This document shows positions 14,112-22,300 of a stretch of 24,059 bases of DNA, piece after piece (position 1 is the first letter of the stretch; each line of letters opens with the position of its first letter). Origin of the DNA: CAWACC01 sp964390695 (GTDB taxonomy: Bacteria; Chlamydiota; Chlamydiia; Chlamydiales; Parachlamydiaceae); NCBI GenBank assembly GCA_964390695.1, contig CAYMKI010000035.1:1-24059 (forward strand). The letters run 5' to 3'. Made by a program: the position numbers and the translations under genes. The notes below the pieces were generated by a model that worked only from the letters and a program-made list of their open reading frames with translations, was not told where the DNA came from and did not search any database.

Positions 14112-14189
14112 AGCCCTAATGTTACAGTCCAGACCATGCAGGTCTACACCTGAGGGGCAATAAATACAACGCTGCGTCCTGGAAGGACG
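14112..14189 (+). repeat. REP-like element with two hairpins
   Basis: A core AGCCCTAATGTTACAG (14112-14127) is followed by hairpin AGACC/GGTCT (14131-14135 and 14141-14145) and hairpin CGTCC/GGACG (14175-14179 and 14185-14189). The core matches 390-405 at 13 of 16 positions and the 64-79/301-316 cores more loosely. A shared core flanked by short hairpins suggests one scattered repeat family. Confidence 0.5.
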
Positions 14190-14266
14190 ACATAATTATC
14201 TTGTAAGAAACGAAATCAAGTTCGTCATTTGAACTCAACAGACAATTAAACTTATTGGATTATTCC

Positions 14267-14827
14267 ATGAACTTTTCTATGAATTTATCAACTATTTCTT
14301 GCTCCATACTGGTTGCGAGTTGTGCTACTCTTGGCTTCGCAGAGGCTGCCTGGGATGACAGCTCCCTTCAAAGCAGTTTTAAAAGCTTATCGGAAGAACC
14401 TGGGTCTGTATCTTTTCTTCCTCCTGAAGGATGGCATTTAGCAGACCCCAAGTCCCTGCCATCGCATGTCAAAATCATGGTCGTTGGGAAAGGCTCTTCG
14501 ACTTTCCCCCCTTCCATCAATTTAGCCACAGACGAATTCAAGGGATCACTGAAAGAGTACCTCAAGGTTGTTCATGCTATTAACAAAAAGCTCGGGGCTG
14601 ATGCAAAAGACCTGGGTCAAATAGCCACCTTGGCTGGAGAAGCGAGGCTGTTGCAGATAGACACCCCCACGGCATGGGGCACAGAACGGCAAATGCAAGT
14701 GATTCTCGTCAAAAATGGAATGGCGTATATCTTGACGGCATCGGCTCTTGAAAAAGAGTTTTCCAGGTTTTACCCTCAATTTTTTCAGTCTTTGAAGTCG
14801 CTTAAAATTAACATTGCAAGAAATTGA
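14267..14827 (+). CDS. Exported protein, possible PsbP/DcrB-like fold
   Basis: A protein of 186 residues from the ATG at 14267; a TTG at 14255 and a second ATG at 14279 are alternatives, and TTGGA ends 7 nt before 14267. The N-terminus is a hydrophobic signal sequence (ISCSILVASCATLGFAEA). It could be cut by signal peptidase I after AEA or lipidated at the Cys of VASC; the lack of positive charge at the start is odd. The mature part begins near SVSFLPPEGWHLADPKSLP, then GSLKEYLKVVHA, and ends with strand-rich sequence. 'PPEGW' followed by alternating strands recalls PsbP/DcrB-like periplasmic folds, but this is a guess. It lies 59 nt upstream of another small exported gene in the same direction. 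Confidence 0.7.
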   Translation: MNFSMNLSTISCSILVASCATLGFAEAAWDDSSLQSSFKSLSEEPGSVSFLPPEGWHLADPKSLPSHVKIMVVGKGSSTFPPSINLATDEFKGSLKEYLKVVHAINKKLGADAKDLGQIATLAGEARLLQIDTPTAWGTERQMQVILVKNGMAYILTASALEKEFSRFYPQFFQSLKSLKINIARN

Positions 14828-14886
14828 TGAATATGGGATAAACCTGATTTATGTTACTTTAAAAATTCGTTTATAGGAGTTCTTGC

Positions 14887-15132
14887 ATGACCATAAAGAA
14901 ATTCAAATCTATGTGCGTATTATTGACATTAACTGCGCTTATCGGAGTTTCAGCGAGAAACATAACAGCACAAGAATATCAAACCGATGCAGGTGGATAT
15001 GGATACGAACAAAGCCGCCGCATTCCGAGCCTTGCTCCTGCTATAGCTCTGGGCACTGTTGCCATCGTGGCTATTGTAGCTGTGGCCTGCCAGAATAACG
15101 GCCACTCATCACATGCCCACGGTCATAATTAA
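14887..15132 (+). CDS. Small exported or membrane protein, His-rich tail
   Basis: An 81-residue protein with a clear signal peptide (MTIKKFKSMCVLLTLTALIG, cleavage likely after NITA). A short Tyr/Gly-rich segment (QEYQTDAGGYGYEQSRR) is followed by one strong hydrophobic helix (IALGTVAIVAIVAVA, about 52-67) and a His-rich tail (HSSHAHGHN). AGGAG precedes the ATG by 7 nt, so the start is firm. The His tail could bind metal. It overlaps the next ORF by 20 nt in another frame. Function is unknown; its look is typical of small chlamydial envelope proteins. Confidence 0.75.
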   Translation: MTIKKFKSMCVLLTLTALIGVSARNITAQEYQTDAGGYGYEQSRRIPSLAPAIALGTVAIVAIVAVACQNNGHSSHAHGHN

Positions 15133-15604
15133 ACATTTCAAACGTTGGCAGAAGTTAATACACAGGGCCTTATGGGCCCTGATAATCTTTAATTGTTCCT
15201 GCCAGAACATTTCGCAACCTTGGCAAACAGAAACCTTTAATTCTTCACGTAGGTGTAAAGCCATCAAAAGAGTGTATTATTCTCCAGAAGATCTCTTTTG
15301 CTCTCTGCAAATGGAAATACTTGAAAGCAAGGCCCAACGACAAATATTCATCAACATATTCTCTACAGGCCTCACTGCAGATAATCCTCAGTCAAGTACC
15401 ATAGAGATACGAATAACCGCTGCGGAAGACACGCGCCTCTACCAAGCCTACCTTTACAAAGGCGGCCAAAGACTGCTTTTACCTGCTGAGAGCTATGACT
15501 GGATCATCGATAACCTTGTAAGCAGCACCGCACTTAAGCTGGAAGTGGGCAGATATTCCGCGCAACTGGAATCCGCCAATTTTTTCAAGGCTCTTCAAAA
15601 ATGA
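15113..15604 (+). CDS. Putative exported or lipoprotein-like protein
   Basis: A 163-residue protein starting at ATG 15113 inside the end of the previous gene. A basic N-terminus (KHFKRWQKLIHR) leads into a hydrophobic stretch (ALWALIIFNCSC, about 19-30) resembling a lipoprotein signal, although neither Cys has a canonical lipobox (residues IFN and NCS precede them). The rest is mixed, with IEIRITAAEDTRLYQAYLYK in the middle. A GC-rich hairpin (15163-15181) sits within the early coding sequence. With the two upstream genes it forms a short series of small exported proteins. I do not recognise the family. Confidence 0.65.
   Translation: MPTVIIKHFKRWQKLIHRALWALIIFNCSCQNISQPWQTETFNSSRRCKAIKRVYYSPEDLFCSLQMEILESKAQRQIFINIFSTGLTADNPQSSTIEIRITAAEDTRLYQAYLYKGGQRLLLPAESYDWIIDNLVSSTALKLEVGRYSAQLESANFFKALQK
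15163..15181 (+). promoter_or_regulatory. GC-rich hairpin early in the 15113-15604 gene
   Basis: CAGGGCC (15163-15169) and GGCCCTG (15175-15181) pair perfectly over a 5-nt loop, 31 nt after the stop of the 81-residue gene. It is followed by ATAATCTTTAA, not a solid T-run. It could attenuate transcription or translation between the two overlapping genes, or be chance. Confidence 0.4.
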
Positions 15605-15644
15605 CAACTGCAGCTGCGTTAATTTTGGGCGTTTGAAACTCCAG

Positions 15645-16439
15645 TTAATTACCTGTAGAGTGATAATGCTTTACACCCACATTCCACAACTTGGCAGCCG
15701 CATATAAAAATATCATCCCGCACAACGGAAGGCAAGCTCCTAGCGGCAAAGGAATATCTTCAATACGCAAGGCACTTGCCATAGGATAGTAAGCGACACA
15801 ACCTAGCGGAATGACAAAGGTAAAAAACAAACGAAATCCTTTGCGGTAAATACTCATGGGATATTGGCCCGATTCGACTCCGCCATAGGTCGTTATATTC
15901 ATCAGCTCTAAGGTTTCCGTAGTCCAAAAGCTTAGGGCTGCTTGGATGACAAATAAGCCATAAAATAGGCACGACGTGCCCACAAAAGCCAATATCACGA
16001 TCCCGGTATCTAATGACAGGAAGGATATATGCAAGCGTTGAAAGCTCCAGACTAACACCACAAATCCCTGAAAAAATCTACCTAGGCGCATAAACTGCAG
16101 CTCGCGGGAAGCTATTTGAAAAAAAGTTCCCAGAGGTCTAAGGAGGATACGATCAAAATCCCCCTGTTTCAGAAGACGGTCGAAAGTATCAAACCCTCTG
16201 GCAGCTCCTTCAGCCACGGCAAAACCCATATGAATAATGCCATACATCATAGCCAACTGTTCAAGAGACCACCCCTCCAAAGACTTAAAGCGGTCGAAGA
16301 GCACCCAAATAGCGGCAATCTCGGCAAAAGTAGCCAAAAAGTGGGCTGTAGTCAGCATGAGAAATGAAGCCCTATGCTGCATCTGCGAGCGAATGGATAT
16401 TCCCGCCAGCTTAAAAAACAGAGAAACTTTGTTCAGCAT
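15645..16439 (-). CDS. ABC-2 type transporter permease (COG3694-like)
   Basis: A 264-residue integral membrane protein with about six hydrophobic segments, third gene of an ABC exporter operon. The cytosolic loop (GFDTFDRLLKQGDFDRILLR, about 82-101) carries the 'GxfDxlLlRPLg' pattern of the COG3694 permease family, which always accompanies a COG4587 permease and a COG4586 ATPase. It starts 3 nt after the previous gene; GGGAGGG at the end of that gene gives a ribosome binding site 6 nt before the ATG. The exported substrate cannot be read from sequence. It converges on the 15604 stop without an evident terminator. Confidence 0.88.
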   Translation of the reverse strand: MLNKVSLFFKLAGISIRSQMQHRASFLMLTTAHFLATFAEIAAIWVLFDRFKSLEGWSLEQLAMMYGIIHMGFAVAEGAARGFDTFDRLLKQGDFDRILLRPLGTFFQIASRELQFMRLGRFFQGFVVLVWSFQRLHISFLSLDTGIVILAFVGTSCLFYGLFVIQAALSFWTTETLELMNITTYGGVESGQYPMSIYRKGFRLFFTFVIPLGCVAYYPMASALRIEDIPLPLGACLPLCGMIFLYAAAKLWNVGVKHYHSTGN

Positions 16440-16442
16440 CTC

Positions 16443-17234
16443 TTACCCTCCCTGTATAACCAGCTGTTTTAAGGCTTTGCGCACGAGAACTCTCCCTAAA
16501 TAGATCAAGAGAATCGTCCATACTGCTTGAAACATCAAGTAATATCCAGCATCCGCCACAGGTATCACCCCCAAATATAGACGTATTGGAATATCCACAA
16601 TACCTCTAAAAGGCTGTAGAGAAACGACAGGCTGCAGCCAGCTCGGAAACAAAGGCAAAGGGACTATCAAGCCCGAAAGCAACATAGCAAAATGCGGCAG
16701 CAGCCTCAACACTCCTTCCCCGGATAGCGTCCAAAACAAAGTCGTCATAGCCATAGTGGTAATGGCAGCAGCTAAACACAGCGACAAAACCAACGAAATA
16801 CCTACAGCAACCCCTGCAGCTAAAGAATCAGGAGGCGAAAAATCAAAAAGACATAGGGCCACGATCAAAAGAGGAACACTTCGCATAACTGTGGGGATCA
16901 AACGCAAGCCCAAAGACTTAAAATACCACATGCCATAAAGATCTATCGGCTTGACTAATTCGTAGGCAACATTTCCACTTCGCACCTGCGCTTCTATATC
17001 TTTATCAAAACTAAAGGGTATCAAGCCCAATAATGCTTGTCCTAACCAGATGAACATGACAGCCTGATGCAACGATATAGGCTGCTCGCCACTGGCATGT
17101 GTATAAAAAGCTTGGATGATCATCATCTTGACCACCGCCCAAAATGTCTGCGTGGCTATTCCAGCCAAAGCAGCGGCACGATATTGAAGCAAAGCCTTGA
17201 TGCGGATGACCAACATGGCCAGATAAGGCTTCAT
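16443..17234 (-). CDS. ABC-2 type transporter permease (COG4587-like)
   Basis: A 263-residue membrane protein with about six spans. The loop VRSGNVAYELVKPIDLYGMW (about 85-104) is the characteristic cytosolic coupling segment of COG4587-type permeases (R-x-G-x-v-x-x-x-L-x-k-P). It is the second gene of the operon: its ATG overlaps the stop of the ATPase gene (ATGA), and its stop is 3 nt before the next permease. The two permeases would form a heterodimeric channel driven by a homodimer of the ATPase. Confidence 0.88.
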   Translation of the reverse strand: MKPYLAMLVIRIKALLQYRAAALAGIATQTFWAVVKMMIIQAFYTHASGEQPISLHQAVMFIWLGQALLGLIPFSFDKDIEAQVRSGNVAYELVKPIDLYGMWYFKSLGLRLIPTVMRSVPLLIVALCLFDFSPPDSLAAGVAVGISLVLSLCLAAAITTMAMTTLFWTLSGEGVLRLLPHFAMLLSGLIVPLPLFPSWLQPVVSLQPFRGIVDIPIRLYLGVIPVADAGYYLMFQAVWTILLIYLGRVLVRKALKQLVIQGG

Positions 17235-18223
17235 AGGTTGACATCCCGGTAAAACTTAGCGATGATCTCTTCTATGGGCGGATTTTCCACAAACAGATCT
17301 CGAATGAGATATTTTGAGGCTATCTCTTTGATCAGCTCAGGCGCTGAAGTTTGATACGGGTTAAAGCTGATCCAAACCCTATGTCCCTCCTTCTTCAACA
17401 AAGTACCCTGGGATATTTCCACTGATACATGCTCGTCGACCAAATCTATGATCAACCTGCGATCGGGCGCCAGTTTTTGCCTAAGCCTATCCAGAGGCCC
17501 ATCTTCAAATACCCTGCCTTCGTTTAATACAATCACTCGGTCGCATAGCGATTCAATGTCGTCCATATCATGCGTGGTCAACATGATGGTCGTTTTCTTT
17601 TCTTTGTTTAGGAGTTTGATGAAATCGCGCGTAGCCAACTTGCTGACAGCATCGAGACCTATCGTCGGCTCATCCAGGAAAATAATTTTGGGCGAGTGCA
17701 GCAAAGAAGCGGCAATATCGCAGCGCATCCGCTGCCCCAGGCTCAGCTGCCGCACAGGCACCTCCAGCAGCTTAGAAAGCTCTAGGGTTTGTGTGAGAAA
17801 ATCCAGATTGCTGCGATACATCTGAGCCGGGATATCATAGATGCTCTTCAAGAGTTCATAGGAATCGATGACCGGTAAATCCCACCACAGCTGCGTTCTT
17901 TGACCAAAGACCACCCCCACCTGTTTGACTATCTCCACACGGTGCTTCCAAGGAATATTATCCATCACCTGGACAGTGCCGGAAGTAGGCTGCAGAATTC
18001 CCGATAGAATTTTTACCGTAGTACTTTTCCCCGCTCCATTAGGGCCAATGTAACCGACAAGCTCTCCTTCGCGAATGTCAAAAGAAACGCATTGAAGTGC
18101 TTGCTTGAGAATACTTTCTCTCTTGAAAAGAGACCGCACATTCCCCCAAAATCCAACAGACCGTTTGGAGAGTAAAAAATCCTTTCTTAGATCTTTGACG
18201 GAAATTATGCTCATAGGAGGCAC
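17231..18223 (-). CDS. ABC transporter ATP-binding protein (COG4586-like)
   Basis: The ATPase subunit of the exporter, 330 residues. Walker A is GPNGAGKST (60-68), the Q-loop region is VFGQRTQLWWDLP (105-117), the signature LSLGQ (160-164), Walker B IIFLDEPT (180-187), the D-loop GLD (189-191), and the switch His218 lies in TTHDMDD. QRTQLWWDLP is typical of COG4586 ATPases, which pair with the two downstream permease families. The C-terminal 100 residues are the small accessory region of this subgroup. The start is GTG 18223 or, equally possible, ATG 18214; neither has a strong Shine-Dalgarno. The intergenic space to the divergent gene at 18305 is 81 bp and holds overlapping promoter-like boxes. 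Confidence 0.92.
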   Translation of the reverse strand: MPPMSIISVKDLRKDFLLSKRSVGFWGNVRSLFKRESILKQALQCVSFDIREGELVGYIGPNGAGKSTTVKILSGILQPTSGTVQVMDNIPWKHRVEIVKQVGVVFGQRTQLWWDLPVIDSYELLKSIYDIPAQMYRSNLDFLTQTLELSKLLEVPVRQLSLGQRMRCDIAASLLHSPKIIFLDEPTIGLDAVSKLATRDFIKLLNKEKKTTIMLTTHDMDDIESLCDRVIVLNEGRVFEDGPLDRLRQKLAPDRRLIIDLVDEHVSVEISQGTLLKKEGHRVWISFNPYQTSAPELIKEIASKYLIRDLFVENPPIEEIIAKFYRDVNL

Positions 18224-18252
18224 ACTTTCTTAAAAAACATATTTACAACCAA

Positions 18253-18281
18253 ATTAGAAGATGATTAGATGTAATTATACA
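18253..18281. promoter_or_regulatory. Overlapping divergent promoter-like boxes
   Basis: On the minus strand TATAAT (18274-18279) could serve the ABC operon, though its -35 is poor. On the plus strand TTAGAA (18254-18259) and TATACA (18276-18281), 16 bp apart, could serve the gene at 18305. The two -10 boxes overlap, so the genes may compete for polymerase. Confidence 0.3.
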
Positions 18282-18304
18282 GAAACCCTAAGAAGATCAA
18301 AGTT

Positions 18305-19378
18305 ATGAATTCAATAGAAAACATCGCTGAAGTTGCACAGAAGACCAGCCCTGAAGAATTTAATCTTTTAGTAAAAAAATTATCATCCGATCAGATCATC
18401 TTAGCAGTCCAAGCTCTTAAAGATCAAGACTCAAGTACAGCTTTTCCAAAATTGCTGGCTTGCCTTGACAGATTAGAGGACCCCAAGCATCTAGAAGCGT
18501 TAGGTCAACAACTTTCTCTATCTCATATGCTGCTTATCTTGGACTCCATGAAAGCGCATATCCCGCACTGGAAGCTAACACCCATCCTCGTCGGCACTCC
18601 CTCATCCTTGTTCAGTCAGTTGATTTACACAGCATCATCTGGTCAACTAAATATCTTAAAACAAGAAGTATTTACTGAAGCTCTTCAGCACCATCTCACC
18701 CTGATGACACACGAAATCGTTCACCAGATCCCTGATTTAAGCGTACAGTTAGACTCTCTCGAACTGGAAATAGCCGGCTTGAACCTGGAAGATGTCACCT
18801 CTTCACAGATCGCTACCCTGACACATCGCATCGAGCAAACCGCTAAAAGTTATCAGTCTACCTTGGAAAAAATCAACAAACTGCAAATTCTGATCTGGAA
18901 TACTAACCGCAGCGACTTGATAGAGAAGCTCAGCTCATCCAAAGAGATATTACAAAAGATCATCTTTGCCAAAGTGGGATTTCCCAAAACCCAAGCGGTT
19001 GCTTCCACAGGACTCTTTGCTTATCTCGAAGCTAAGCTCAGCAAAGTTTTCGAAGGATTCAAGTCCGAACAAGATATTGAAGCCTTGCAGGATGATGAAC
19101 CTGCCATCGAAGCCCTGGTCAAATTTTCCCTGTGGTACCTCAGCGATTATTGGGAAATTGGCCTTTTGCCTCGGATCAAACAACCCGAAGACCTGGACCA
19201 ACATGCCGCAGAATTCACTCGAGATCACCCCAACTCCAGAGAAAATCTATATCATGAGGTCAATGCAAACCTTGAAAAAATACAGCTAAAAACCGTTGCG
19301 GATCTTAAACAGCATAAAATCTTCTCTAAATCCACTTTAGTGGACTACATCAAACAACACAAAGCACTGTTGAGATAG
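18305..19378 (+). CDS. Helical soluble protein, unknown
   Basis: I do not recognise this 357-residue protein. It has no signal peptide or membrane span and reads as almost wholly alpha-helical. The start, MNSIENIAEVAQKTSPEEFN, is followed by a short stretch (KLSSDQIILAVQAL, about 25-38) that loosely resembles FSPDQIVHLVNIL in the N-terminal part of the 1210-residue neighbour. A coiled-coil-like region lies at about 170-205. Its stop lies one base from that neighbour's stop on the other strand. A distant relationship between the two N-termini, or a role as partner, is possible but unproven. Confidence 0.7.
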   Translation: MNSIENIAEVAQKTSPEEFNLLVKKLSSDQIILAVQALKDQDSSTAFPKLLACLDRLEDPKHLEALGQQLSLSHMLLILDSMKAHIPHWKLTPILVGTPSSLFSQLIYTASSGQLNILKQEVFTEALQHHLTLMTHEIVHQIPDLSVQLDSLELEIAGLNLEDVTSSQIATLTHRIEQTAKSYQSTLEKINKLQILIWNTNRSDLIEKLSSSKEILQKIIFAKVGFPKTQAVASTGLFAYLEAKLSKVFEGFKSEQDIEALQDDEPAIEALVKFSLWYLSDYWEIGLLPRIKQPEDLDQHAAEFTRDHPNSRENLYHEVNANLEKIQLKTVADLKQHKIFSKSTLVDYIKQHKALLR

Positions 19379-19379
19379 C

Positions 19380-22300
19380 TTAACGAATCTGCTGCGTTTT
19401 CCCAATCTTATAGGCTCCGCTCTGCAAACCCTCCAGCGCATCCACATATTCGAACGGCACGGGCTTGTCTTTGGCCTCTACCTCGTAAGCATAAGGTTTA
19501 GCTTCTTCGTTTTCAAAATCAGAGGAACTGACCACTAAGGGAACCCCAAGGAGTTCCGCTTTTTTCAAAGCGATCTTTCTAAGTAATGACGGATATTCCG
19601 GGCTGGTGTCGGCGACATAATTCCTTTCTTGGAAAAGCACCGGATTGCCTTTGGCGTCTATCAAAAGCCTCAATACCGAACGGGCCAGAATTTTACCGGA
19701 AGGACCGCAGACTAAAGCTAGGCGGTGTTTACCATCCAATGCATAACCGAGAACCCCTACATTCAAGCTGGCGCTGCCGTTGACGTTTTGACAGCTGTTC
19801 ATCACCTCCGTACCCATCAACAGGAAATGATTAGGATCATCGCTATCCATCATCTTCAATTCTTCTGGTGAAGATTTTTGAGAAGAATGCAGCAATTGCA
19901 CAGCATCCTCCAGGTCTTTATAGAAAGGAGCTAAAACCTCTTCTAAACCTTTGACCTTGGCTCCCTTTAATACATTCAGCTTTTTCTCAAGATCACTAGG
20001 GTCCAATATAAGCTCTAGGATGTATTTTTGCAGCTGCAACCGTTTATTTTGCGACAGTTCTTCAGGAGTCAGACGGCGGTTGGCAAGAGGTTCCAACTGC
20101 TGTTCTATCAACTTTAATGACGTGTCCAGGGAGTTCCAATTACCTATACAAGCAGATAAAATGGGAAAAAGAGCCTCTTGGAGCTCAAGGCCCAGGTGGT
20201 GGTTGGCTACAGCCTGTTTTAAGTTTTCGACCACCATTGTTTCCACGGGAATTTCTTTCACGGTATCCTTGGACGTCACCTCCGCTGCTGTCAAATTCAC
20301 AGGCTTCTGCCACGCTTCGAAGACCTTAAGATGGCTTTTCTTGATTTGCTCGAGGTGGGGATTGTTTTCCACAGCATAACGGATTTGTGTAAAATTACCC
20401 TGAAGCACAGAGGTAAGAAATTGTTGAAAGTAGGGAAGAGCTTTCGGATTTCCTACGTGCTTACCGGCATAGGTAATCAAAGCTTCCTTACCCCTCCACT
20501 CACCCACGGTATTTTGATACAAGTCTCCAAAACCATCCAGGTGGACTTTGCATTTATCGACAAACAATCTTTCTAACGTGGCCTTCAAGCTGGCAAGATC
20601 AATGGTCTCGCCAAGATAAGACTCGCCCCCGAAGTTCAAGATATCGGTGATCAACTTAAGCCCCTGGACTCGGTCTTTTGCAGCCACATGGGTAAATATG
20701 TCGACCAGCAGCTTTATTCTTATATCGTCCTGCAGAGAAGAGTTTTTGATGGCTACCAAGGCAGCTAGAAGCGGCTGTTGATATTTAGCATCTCTTAAGC
20801 TTCTGTCTTTCGTTATAACGTTCAAAACTTTTAGATAGACCTCCAAACCCTGCATCGGAAAATCTGCCAGGATAAAGCACGCCAGCTGAGCATGGATGAT
20901 ATCGGAAGCATTCTCTCGCAGGTGATTTACCCTGTTGGCTTGACCATTGTGACATCCTCGCAGAAAAATCTCTGCCACCGTCATACGCAAATCGCGCGGC
21001 AAGACCTTTATTTTATCTATCACAGAGGGTTTCTTTGAAAGTTCGGCTTTCAATGTTTTCACAAATAAACTGTTTGGATCTATAGAGGCAACTATCATTT
21101 CGTGCATAATCCGAATCCTTAAGGCAGGGGACAACTGAAATAACCTTTCAAAGAGGGGTCCATTTTGCTTGAACATCTGCTTAAGATCTCCTCGACTTGC
21201 ACAAAGTGAACATAGACACATCCACTGCTCTAAAAATTCTGTTTGTTCAGCTTTAACCTTTTTATCCGTTTCAGCTTTATCCTCACCCAGATTATCCTTT
21301 TCTACTTTGTCTTTTATGGAAGACATCCTATCTTGTACCCATTGCAACTGATCAGAGCTCATTTCAAATACCGCAGCGGCTAAATCAAGACATTTGTTCA
21401 ACGCCCCCGACAGATCTTCTGCTTGGAGTTGTTGATGTGGAGCATCTAACTGATGCAGGTCAATATGGTACGACTCAACGCCATTTCCATTACACCCTGC
21501 GCAGTAGTCGTAAAAAGTCATATTGAAATCACTGTACTTGAATGAATGGAACTGCTTGACGACACAAGTAAACACTAATTGGGTCAATTCCAAATAGCGT
21601 TTCTTCCCTTCCTCAGACTGTGTATCTAGTGGATAATTCTGGAGATTCGGCAGTGCTTCTGACACATTCTGTAGAAGAGCCATTTTGGCTATCTCGAACA
21701 GGGCTTTCTGACCCTCTGGCGTCGAGGCGTTTATCCGATAATTGCTTATAAAATAGGATATTCCTGCGCCATCTTGCTGAGCTGCCAGCTTGGCGATCTC
21801 GATCAGCGCCTGCTGGCCTTCAGGTGTAGAGGCGTCGATACCATAGTTCTGTATGTATAGGGATGTTCCCCAACCATGTTTCTGAGCAGCTAACTTGGCG
21901 ATCTCTATCAACGCCTGTTTTCCCTTATGCGTGGAGGCGTCTACGCGATACAGTTTTATGAATTCGGAGATACCCTTGCCATCTTGCTGAGCTGCCAGTT
22001 TAGCGATCTCGATCAGCGCGTTCTGTCCTTCGGGCTTTGAGGCATCAATACCATAGTTCTGTATGTTTTTGGAGGTTTCGTCACCATTTCGCTGAGCCGC
22101 CAGTTTGGCGATCTCGACCAACGCCTGCTGTCCCTCTGGCGTAGAGGCATCGATACCATAGTTCTTTATGTATATGGAAACTCCCAAGCAACTATTCTGT
22201 GCCGCCAACTTGGCAATCTCGATCAGTGCTTGCTTTCCTTTAGTAGTCGAGGCATCAATGCCATAATTCTGGATGTATTGGGAAGTTCCAAAACCATCTT

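Larger units (their letters stand above)
13756..14266. other. AT-rich intergenic region
   Basis: About 500 bp between divergent genes. It contains the promoter at 13799-13828, a possible small membrane-protein ORF (13941-14096) and a REP-like element with two hairpins (14112-14189). I found no tRNA or other RNA gene. Confidence 0.5.
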
